The notes beneath the pieces were generated by a model, which saw only the letters and a program-made list of their open reading frames with translations, was not told the origin of the DNA and made no database searches. A program made the translations under genes and the position numbers. A stretch of DNA of 64,000 nt from Bacteroidales bacterium. GTDB lineage: Bacteria; Bacteroidota; Bacteroidia; Bacteroidales; Tenuifilaceae. Shown here in pieces: positions 27,765 through 38,400 of this stretch (the first letter of the stretch is position 1; each line of letters opens with the position of its first letter). Where the stretch lies: assembly GCA_013376985.1 (NCBI GenBank), contig JACABB010000002.1:118309-182308 (forward strand), in the 5' to 3' direction.

Positions 27765-28391
27765 TTAACTATAATATAAATCAAAATGATTATTGTCTAT
27801 TGCGCTCCCATAACTAGTTAGATTCGAAAATGACCCTGTAACAGAAGCCTTAAGGGTAAAAGTACCATTTGCCATTCGTTCTACCTCAATTGCTCCTGCA
27901 TTGGTTTTGCCAATCTGAGTCTGCCAGTTTAGAGTAGATGTAATTACTAATTGAGGTATTCCATTATCAACACGCCAAAGTTTGAGCAAATCGTCACTAC
28001 CTGTTAGGTTAACACCCACAGCATACCCAGAGTATACCCCACTTGGCTGCATCTGGCTAGCATCTTGATCGGACATCAACATTATCCACCATCGATTTGA
28101 TGACGATGGATCATAGCCGTGGCGTACCTTAACCTGCCAAGTAACAGAGCCAGCAATGGGATTCCATGAAGGTAAGGGTGTTGATATCCTATCCGTAGCA
28201 TCTGTAGAATTGTTGAATATGTGTTTTAATGAATAACTTCCTCCCAAAGGAGAAGAGGTAGATGCAGCCCAACGCAAATCAGGTACTTGTGTCCATCCTG
28301 TTAGATTACCCGATTCAAAATTATATGATACCTGCGAAGAGCAGATTATCGGCAAAAAGGACAATAGCAAAAAGGAAAACTTTTTCATCAT
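27765..28391 (-). pseudogene. N-terminal fragment of a secreted protein, truncated at the minisatellite
   Basis: About 208 aa from ATG 28391 (MMKKFSFLLLSFLPIICSSQ, a signal peptide). The mature part begins VSYNFESGNLTGWTQ, the beta-sandwich start seen at the N-terminus of large lamin-tail/FlgD-like secreted proteins, and stops abruptly after HFDLYYS, where homologues would be expected to continue. The stop codon abuts the 21-bp array. A longer frame to 28511 overlaps asd and is not used. With the C-terminal fragment at 20557-21261 on the same strand, it is most simply the severed 5' half of one gene. Confidence 0.62.
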
Positions 28392-28440
28392 AAAAGAAAA
28401 TAACATTACTTTTACCAAGATAATAAAAAGTTTATTCATA

Positions 28441-29433
28441 ATGAAAGTTGCTGTTGTTGGTGCCACAGGATTAGTAGGCACAGTGATGTTAAAAGTTCTT
28501 GAAGAGCGCAATTTTCCTGTTACAACCTTAATTCCGGTTGCTTCAGAAAAATCTGTGGGTAAGAAAATTTTATTTCAAGGGAAAGAATACTCCGTTGTCT
28601 CAATAGCTGATGCTGTAAAGATGAAACCTGCTGTGGCAATTTTTTCGGCAGGGGCTTCAACTTCTCGTGATTGGGCTCCAAAGTTTGCGGAAAATGGAAC
28701 TGTTGTTATTGACAACTCTTCATGCTGGCGAATGTTTCCAGAGATACCATTAGTAGTCCCAGAGGTTAATGCAGATATTTTAACTCCAAACCATAAGATT
28801 ATTGCAAACCCAAACTGTTCTACAATACAACTCGTAGTGGCAATAAATCCATTACATAAACATTATAAAATAAAAAGATTAGTAGTTTCAACCTATCAAT
28901 CTGTTACAGGTACTGGTGTAAAAGCCGTAAAGCAAATGCACGATGAACGAGAGGGTAAGAAGGCAGATATGGCCTACCCTCACCCAATAGATATGAATTG
29001 TTTTCCTCATGGCGGAAGTTTTCTTGAAAATGGATACACTACAGAGGAGCAGAAGCTAATTGATGAAACTCGAAAAATCCTTGGCGATAATTCAATTATG
29101 GTTTCCCCTACAGTTGTTAGAATTCCTGTAGTTGGAGGTCACTCTGAATCTGTTAATCTTGAATTTATAAAAGATTACCAAATTCAGGATATCTTTAGTA
29201 TTCTAAAAAACTCAGCAGGTATAACTATTCAAGACACCCCTGCTCAGAATATTTACCCAATGCCCATGTATGCGGAAGGGAAAGATGATGTTTTTGTAGG
29301 TCGAATCCGCAGAGATGATTCACAGCCCAACAGCCTTAATCTTTGGGTTGTCTCCGATAATTTAAGGAAAGGTGCTGCTACCAATGCTATTCAGATTGCT
29401 GAATATTTACATCAAAAGAGATGGATCGATTAG
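28441..29433 (+). CDS. asd: Aspartate-semialdehyde dehydrogenase
   Basis: 330 aa. The N-terminal NADP-binding motif is VAVVGATGLVGTVMLKVL, the catalytic Cys lies in NPNCSTIQLVV (near residue 123), and the substrate-binding motif VGGHSESVNLEF is present. It reduces aspartyl phosphate to the semialdehyde for lysine, threonine, methionine and diaminopimelate synthesis. Divergent from the truncated secreted-protein gene. A strong bidirectional terminator follows. Confidence 0.96.
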   Translation: MKVAVVGATGLVGTVMLKVLEERNFPVTTLIPVASEKSVGKKILFQGKEYSVVSIADAVKMKPAVAIFSAGASTSRDWAPKFAENGTVVIDNSSCWRMFPEIPLVVPEVNADILTPNHKIIANPNCSTIQLVVAINPLHKHYKIKRLVVSTYQSVTGTGVKAVKQMHDEREGKKADMAYPHPIDMNCFPHGGSFLENGYTTEEQKLIDETRKILGDNSIMVSPTVVRIPVVGGHSESVNLEFIKDYQIQDIFSILKNSAGITIQDTPAQNIYPMPMYAEGKDDVFVGRIRRDDSQPNSLNLWVVSDNLRKGAATNAIQIAEYLHQKRWID

Positions 29434-29449
29434 ATTCAATAATTTTCAA

Positions 29450-29484
29450 AAAAGAAAGGTGTCGTTGACACCTTTCTTTTTTTA
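29450..29484. terminator. Bidirectional terminator between asd and the giant surface protein
   Basis: AAAGAAAGGTGTC pairs with GACACCTTTCTTT, flanked by A and T tracts on both sides. It serves convergent asd and the gene ending at 29482. Confidence 0.9.
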
Positions 29485-32400
29485 TAATCCAAAGTTATTT
29501 GGAATATGATAAATGATATCTGTAATTGGCAATGGACTAACAATTATACTCACCGAACGTGGCAAACTAGTGCCACAACCATTGGTAGCAGTAACACTTA
29601 AGGTACCACTAGTTGCATTACTATTATAATTAAGAGTTACGGAGTTACCAGTTCCAACAATAGTTGCACCAGTTCCACTATATGTCCAATTATAAGTAAC
29701 ACCAGGCTGTAATGCGACTGTATAAATATTCCCGCTAGAACCTTGACAAATCGGAGTTGGCGCAGAAATAAAACTTGATGGTCGTTGGGGTGCTACAGGA
29801 AAAGCTATTATAACATCATCGGCAGAGGTACAGGTTCCACTACTTATAGTCCACCTAAGAGTATAAGTATTACCTGAGATTCCATTAAAAACGCTATTAA
29901 AAGCCGTTGGTGTAAGGATAACACCACCACTTCCACTCACTGTAGACCAAAGGCCTGTATAAGGATTTGGATTATTCCCTGCAAGAGTATAACCAGAGAA
30001 ACCGCATAATGATTGATCCAGCCCTGCATTAGATGTTGTTGGCACAGCATAGTCAGTTACTACAGTTGGATCGACTACACCTGTATTTGCTCCACTATTA
30101 TAAGTAAAACCGGTTAATTTATATGCCCCAGGAGATGGTGTGGGCAGCGTGTAAGGTAATGATGTAATATTAACAGTAGGCTGTGCTGCACCATTAAAGG
30201 TATAATCAAGCGTATAATTTAAATTTATTGGTGTGAAAGAAGTAAACTTAACCGGGATTCCTGAATTTCCACAAACAGGGCCAGATGGATTTAATGATGC
30301 TCTGGGTTTTGTAGACGAAACACTTGCAGTAGTATAGTTGATCGGTGTTGTTGAAATATTTACATTATTTGTTGTTGCAACATCTCCATTATTATTATCC
30401 CCTGTTGCCGTAGAGACCTGTTCTACCCAACTACCTGCAGTATATTGTGCAACACGCATATCGGAAATACCACTTACTGTCATTAGAGGAGTTAAATCGC
30501 TAAAAGGATCCCATCCAATTTTCACTTTTGCAGTATAAGCTCCAGAGGTATTATTAACGCTCCAATACTCCATTGTATTGGCCGCTTGAAGAGCACCACT
30601 TAAAGAATTAGCTGTTGGATTTGGTGTAAAATACTCAACTATCCAAAATAGACTAACTGCAGCAGTTGAGGTAAGAGTGAAAGCATGTCCTTTTTGAGTT
30701 CCTTTGCCAATCGGGTAAAGAAAGTTTGATCCTGAAAACAGAAATTTGATTAAAGGACCATTCACAAATGAGGTTGAACTTCCGCCCGATGGCGTGACAG
30801 TTGATGGGCCATTAAGATAAAGCTTATTTGTTGATGAGGTATTAATAATTCCATTCGTTAATAATAAGTTCCCGCTTAATTGAATGGTTCCATTATTTCC
30901 TATATTCAAACCGGAACTATTATTAATTTCAAGATTATTAAAACCATTTGCGCCACTAAAGTCTCCTAAAGATGTTCCACCAATAGTTTGTAAAGCAGAG
31001 CCAGCAAAGGTAACAGTTGCATTTACACCAGAACCACAAAGAAAGGCACCTGTGTTCAAACGTTCCATTGTTCCTAAAATGGTTAGTTTACGTTTATTGG
31101 TATTATTATCAAGAGTTGGTCCGTCAATAACAAGTCTATTACAAATTGTTAAATCCTTATTGGGTAGTGTTCTTGTTCCTGAACCTGTAAAAAAGAGATA
31201 AGGTACTGAATTATACTGTGATGCAATAATAGTATAGCTCCCAGATCCTGAGTATTCTAAAGCTCCACCTATAGAACAATCAAGGAATGACGTAAAATCA
31301 CCTGCAGGTAAATTACCTCCCTCTAAATAAAGTTTTCCACTCCCATCTATTGTTCCTAAATTATGTCCAAAAGTGGGGTAAACCATCTTTAAAATCCCAT
31401 TTATTGTTGTGTGATAAGCAAAGCAATAACTAGCATTTGCTGTTACAGTGTTTGCAACGACAACATTAAAACCGTTTGGTCCACCCACTGGACATGGTGG
31501 TGATGCGCCAATCGGAGCCCAAATCGTATTATCAGTCCAATTTCCGTCTACGATAGAAATGTATGATGGAACATCATCAGGAAGCGCAGCATCAATGCCA
31601 GCAGTATAATCTCCTGTAATGTCATTTGTTCCAGCTGAGATCGTGTAATTTATCTGGTGATTTGTTTCGTCAACATTATCGGTCAAAGGACCAGGTGTTG
31701 CCTTACTCCAGTAAGTTCCTGGAGTTAAAAGTTTTGCAGCAATATAATTGCTTTCTACCCCTTGTACATCTGAAGCAAGATACTGTAACTGCAAACTACC
31801 AGCAAATCCAGATATTCCAGAACTTGCAATACCCCAGTAATATTTTAATACCTGAGTTGGGTCAACAACAGCGGGATGGTTGCTATTAATCGGTTTAATA
31901 TTAATATAACCAACAGATCCATTAGCTGTTATGCTCAATAAAACAGGGGTATATTTCCCTGTTACACCAATGGGATAAGTAAATGAAACAGGGATAGCTG
32001 TTGTATTGAAAAACTTTCGAACCCCACTACTACTGGCAACCCCATCTGTTATTATCATTTTAGACTGACCAAATGGAGCACCACCAATATTTGTGTTAAG
32101 CCCAAGGGTTATTAGGTATTGATTCAAATCAAGAACACCTTGCGTTAAAACGAGATCGTTTTGCAAAGAAATATCATTATTAATTCTAGCACCAAATCCA
32201 TTATTTAATTCCAAGCGACCAAAAGCACCCGTTCCCGTAATTTGTTGTAAAGATGTTCCTGCAAGGCTAACACCACCTGTTGTATTATCGTCAGTATATG
32301 AACTGTTATTTATTATGTTACCCTTTAGCGTTAGTTTTTTATTACTAAGAGTTAGCGTACCACTATTTATTGATAAATTATTATTAACAGTAAAACTATT

Positions 32401-35400
32401 ATTTATCGTTAACGATGATACTGAAGAAATTGTTAAATCATAAAAATTCGTAACAGAACTTCCGATTATTGATTGTACACCACCACTAAAAGTTGTATTA
32501 TTCGTTCCAAAATTGTATGTCCCGCTATTATTCAAGTCCCCACCAATTGTAACATTCCTATTATTTGAAGTAAAAATACTATTCGCATTTGTTAATTTTA
32601 AAATACCATTGATTACAAGAGGACTAACCATTAATGATACCGTTGCATTGCGCGCAGTAGCAACAGTTTTCCCTGTAATTGTTAGGTTGTTAAGTGTAAA
32701 ATTTGCATCAAGTGAATAATTTTGAACAACATCAACAACAGGCCCAACAGACGGTAATTGCGTAAATATTATCTCACCCCCTGTTACTGATGAAACTCCT
32801 GGACGTAAGTATAAATCACCATACGAAGCACCACCCCCACCTCTTACAATGGTAAGTGTACTTGTTGCTCCAGACATATTAAATACACTACCAGGGTTCA
32901 AAACTTCAAGTTTTGCATTGCTTGCTATGGCATTATTCCCATTGATTACTACAGTTCCTCCGCTTTGTATATAACTTAAAATACCTGCTGATGTCGAAGG
33001 ATTTCTTCTAATTTGCCCATTAACAACCAGTGTACCTCCTTGTACTTCAATTGCCGATGCACCTCCTCCAGAATATTCAATATCATTATTATTATTGTTC
33101 GTTCCATTCGTTGATCCAACATAAACATTACCTTGAACCAACGTGAGTTTACCGTTTAAAAATAGATCATTAGTATTTGAAGCAGCATCAGCAATAAGTA
33201 TATTTCTATTCCCAGTATTTGAGTAATTAATGTATAATCCTGCCGTTGAGGGTATTGTAAAGGCCGTACCTTGACTAATTGTAAAGTCTGAATTGGGATT
33301 CGTTCTCATATATTGGAAAGTTCCATTTTGAAGGGTAAGCCAATTATCTACAAGAGTAGACAATGTACCCCCAATATTCAAGGTTAAAGTAGTGGCTTGA
33401 GAACTACCTTTATTTACAGTAACTCTATTAAAAGTAGTTGCGGCAGCAGTACCTGTTATTGATGCATTTGCTGATCCTTGAAATGTTACATCACAATAAA
33501 AAGTTCCATTAAGAAAACTAATATACGGAGCTGATGTTGCATTATTTATTAAATTACCACCAATAGCAAAAGTATTGGCAACAGGTCCACTATTAGGGCA
33601 ATTAGTACCAGTTGGCTCAAGGGTTATCCATGCTCCCGCTCCAACAGTAACATTTCCATCAACAACAATATGCTGCGGCACTGCTTCGCGCATGAAAATA
33701 AATGTTCCCGTATTAATATTCATGTTTCCGGTAACATGAACTGTTTTTTCAATAGTTGGATTATATACACCCGAACCATAGTAGTTTGTTGTATTCCAAC
33801 TAGCACAAATCCAAGCATTAGGATTATCACCACCACAGGTCAAATTTCCTTTAATTGTCGTTAACGCATTGTTAGGTAGAACTAGGTTATCACCACCTCT
33901 TGCAGTAACCATCAAATTACCATACGTTGTTACATTTGCTGGTAAAATATATAATGCCCCAGAAGTACCATCTATATCATAATATTCGGTTGTTCCACTA
34001 TTATTATTAAAATCAGTAAAATCACTATTAATTGGGAATGAAAAAACTTTTGGAATATTTACAGGTGTCACTGTAGTTGTAAGTCGAAACAAACCATTAC
34101 CCGAAGGATGGTTTAACACCATTCCAAATGTACTATTTGTCCATGTATAAATATCAAGAGTAGAACCCGTTTGTATTTGTAAACTGGCACAGTTCTGAGT
34201 AGCAGTTAAATTAACCGTCTTATTATTTTCGATAACCACAATACTATTAGGACCAGGAAAGTTAACACCAGCAACAGCTCCCGCAGGAACAGCAGCACCG
34301 CCAGAAGTATATGACCACGTCGTATTTAAATTCCAAGCACTACTAGCTATACTGTAAAATTTTGTAGGAGTACCAAAACAGGCATCTCCTGCAGTGTAAT
34401 CTCCATCTAAAAATGCTTTGCTATTTGTAGGGGCAGCCCAATCTGAAATTGTATTTGTACCGGTATTAATGTTTGCTGCTACTCCATTATTCCAAGTATA
34501 TGTTGCTCTATTATAAACAGAAGGTATGTAATTTCCTTCCGTACCCACTACATCCGATTGATCATAAACAAATGTATGTGTCACTGAATTAGCAGGTATT
34601 CCAACAAAACCGGAGGATTTAATACGCCAAAAATAGGTCAAACTTTGTCCACTTACAGTTGTAGAAGGATGAGCATACCCAACAGGTATTATCGTCACTG
34701 AACCATATGTTGTTGGGGCACCGCTGAAACCAATTGTTGCCGGAGTATATTTAGTTGCCCTAACAGGTATTAAGGTAGGAGCTCCTATAGGGAAAACAAA
34801 AGGGGTTGTTGACGAGTATACCTTAGTAACTCCACCATCGCCTGAGTTTCCTGATGTTTGTATGTATCTAACAACGAAAGATCCGCTTCCACTAACTATA
34901 GAAGCAGAAGCATTTAACTTTAAATTGTACGTTCCAATATTAAAGAGTTTGTCTCTGGAGAAAGTTAATACTCCATTAATGGTTGTGTTTGCAATTAAAG
35001 AAATCGGTGCAAGAACTGCTGTATTATTATTTAACTCTATGTTATTAAAAACACCATTCCCGTCAATTGCTTGGGCAACAGTTCCAATAAATGCTATTTT
35101 ACCTGTACCAGCATGAATACCCGAGTTATATACATCTTTCAAAACATTAATTGTATTGCCATTGTCATTAAGCGTTCCTAAAACTAATCGAAAATTATCA
35201 TTAACATTTACGGTAGTTTGAGAACCCGCAAAGTTTAGTGCATCTCCTGCAATTTTATTAATTGTAAACTTATTTAAAGAAAGAGCACTTCCAGTATTTA
35301 TATTAAAAGTTTGATTCCCTGAACCATTAAACGTTGTTGTATTAGCACCTGTACTATAAGTGGTACCACTCTGAAGAGTAAAATCACCTCCTATGTTTAA

Positions 35401-38400
35401 ATCCTGTCCATTTCCCTCAAGATCACCAATTTGAACGGTTACGTTTTTTAATATTGTTAATGGAAAACCAGTATTTAACCTAGATGTAGAAGCACCACTT
35501 GACCTATTAAGTAATAGATTGCCAACAGGAGCATTCGATGAAATAAGCCATGCTGGTGCGTCAGCAGTAACAGTTCCTGTCACTGACGCTAACTCAAGGG
35601 TTCCACCAGTGACATTGTAGTTCGATGTTGATGATAATATATCGTATACCCTACCAGCAACTGCAGTAGCATCATAAATCCTTATTGTACCTGCTGACAT
35701 TGCAAATACGTTCGTGTTACTATTAACGCTAAATGATCCTGCCGTAGCATCAAGCGAACCTTCATTTGCTCTTGCTGTATTTAGCGGAGCATTCACTAAA
35801 TCACTAACAGCAGTATAAGAACTTGGAGTTCTTTGGAGTCTACCCCGCAAAGTAAACAAACCACCTGCTTGCGTGTATGAAATTAAGCCACCTGCAGCTC
35901 CATCAAACTGCTTGGCATCCACCGTGCCGCCATTAATAAAGATCTGTCCAGAATTTAAATTTGAATATAGTAAGCCTGCTGATTCACGAGTAGACAAATA
36001 ACCGTCATTAACAATTAGTTTTCCTAAAACTTTCAAACCACTGTAACCTCCCTGACTAACTCCATTAACCAAACCGCTTCCGCCTGCAACCCCGTATGAT
36101 ACATTTACATCGCGGTAATCATCAGCAGTAACTAAAACAACTACATTTTGACCATCAATTGTTAAACAAGCATTTGCTGGAATTGTAAAATCACTACTAG
36201 GTGCAGTAACAGTAGTTCCTTCAGACAAAGAGGGGATTACTACAAAACCTGTTAAAACCAATGTCCCTGTTCTAATCCATAGCGCTTTTTTTAAATCAGG
36301 GTTTATAACATCGTTCTCGCCAGCAGATACATTAGCACCAAATAATCTGAAATTAGAATAACTTGAAGAATTAATTGTTAATTTATATGTTTGGTCGGTT
36401 CCTTTATCTATAACTAGATTATAAAAATCTGTTTGCCCATTACACGTTAAAGCATTATCAGTAGATCCCAAAAAATAAACAGTAGCAAAACCCGAGGTGG
36501 CTCCAAGTACAGTAGGCGGGAAAGCGTTATATAATGGATAGGTTAAATTGGTAAATCGTACTGTACCATTGTTTGTGAAGTCACCATTAATAACAACCCT
36601 ATGTGATTGTTGATCGTAATAATTCATGAAAGGAGAAGCCCCACCTAAAATTCCGATAGGATTAGTTGTAGTATTTGTAACACCTGTTCCAACGCTTATA
36701 GCCGCACCATTATCAACAGTAACATTTCCATTAATAATCAGTCTTCGTCTTGTATTTGTATTATCATTTATTTGATATGTACCCGTTTGAATATAAAAAT
36801 TACCATTTAAGGTTATATTATTAATTTGAATAACAGTTCCAACAGTATTTATTGTAAGATTATTATAAACAGTTTGAGCAACAGGAAGATTAATTGCCAC
36901 ATTGTATTCAACTGTTCCGCCACCAGCATTAATAAAAGTATTAGTCGTAACTGTTGGAAAGTTTGCTGAAGCAAGTTTCAAAGTTCCTTGCCCACGTAAA
37001 GCCGATAATGGATTTGAAAACCGTCTAATATCAAGATTTAAGTATCCCCCATCATTTATTGTTATATCTAAATTTGAGGTTGAAACATCGCCCGTTAATG
37101 TTACAGTTCTTCCTGTAAGAATCACAACCTTATCATTATTATTTGGAAGAGTACTCCCTATCTGCAATGTACCGCTAGGGTCTGATGTCCATGTAGAGGA
37201 AACATTCCAGTTACCTGTTTGGTAAGAATAGTATGTCTTGTAGCCCATTGTCCACCAACCAACAAAGGAACTTGTACCTGTAATAGTAAACGAGTTAGCA
37301 CCATAAGTTGGAGTACCTGTTAATGGTGGATTTTGCCAAGAAGTACCTCCGTCGGGAGAAAAAGAAATACTTGGCAATGCACCATTCAACTCAGCAGGAT
37401 CATATTGGAATGTTGCTGTAGCATTTGTAATTACACCGCTTGGAATGGTCAAATCCCAATATTTATTTATATAACTAGGATTAAGAGCCAAAGGAATTGC
37501 TCTGATTCTTATTGTTGGAGATGTAGTTGTTAATGCTGATATTGTAGCGGGGGAATAGTAACCACCAGCGCCAATTGGGTATGATTGTGGTAATGTAGCA
37601 CCTGCATTCCTTTCCAAATAACCAGTACCTGTAGTTGCTATCATATTAGTTGAACTAAAAGCACCCTGAATTGCATTAACAGCATTATTGTTAACCGTTA
37701 GGTTGAAATTGGCAAGATCAAGCACACCCGCGGTTAAATTAACTATACCAGCAGCACCTATGATTACATTTCCTGTAAGCGTTTTTGTACTACTTCCAGA
37801 AATAGTAATGTTATTAAAAGTAAAGGCAGGAATATTTTGCGAACCAGTTCCGTTAAAGTTAATAGTATTATTTGTTGTAACATAAGCACCTATGGGTGTA
37901 AATAATCCCGCTATTCCTATTGTTCCCCCATTTACTAAAGTTCTTGTACCTCCTCCACCGGCAGTTAAATTGTAAAAATTATATGCTCCAATTGTTTGTG
38001 CTCCAGCTCCACTATAACTTACAGTATTGATATTACTAGTAAAATCCTTTGTTCCTGTAAATGTTGACATTGGATCTGCGTTAGCAGAAAAATAAAGAAC
38101 TGACTGAAAAATAGGTGTTCCATTTGTGAAATTGCCAGCCCCAGATAAAGTACCTGCAATTGTGAATCCATTTATATTGGCATTTGTAAGAGTTTTACCT
38201 ACTGTACCGCAAACCACATTAGTTATTGAAAAAGATTGAGTCCCAGAAAGAGTTTGATCATTGGTATCAAAAGTATATGTTGCTGTACCAATAAAAGTAG
38301 ATGAATTTACGGTAAGCCCTCCTCTGAATGTACAATTTTGTGGGATGTTCCACTGACCATTAAGGTTAACAGTCACAAGTCCAACGAATAAGTTTGCACC

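Noticed and set aside
27544-27768. 74-codon frame over the 21-bp repeats (RYVLTSx repeats)
   Set aside because: Arises from a tandem repeat whose length is a multiple of three; no start context or domain. Kept as a minisatellite only.
28392-28511. Longer N-terminus for the truncated secreted gene
   Set aside because: It would overlap asd and gives no signal peptide at its start; the ATG at 28391 is the sensible one.
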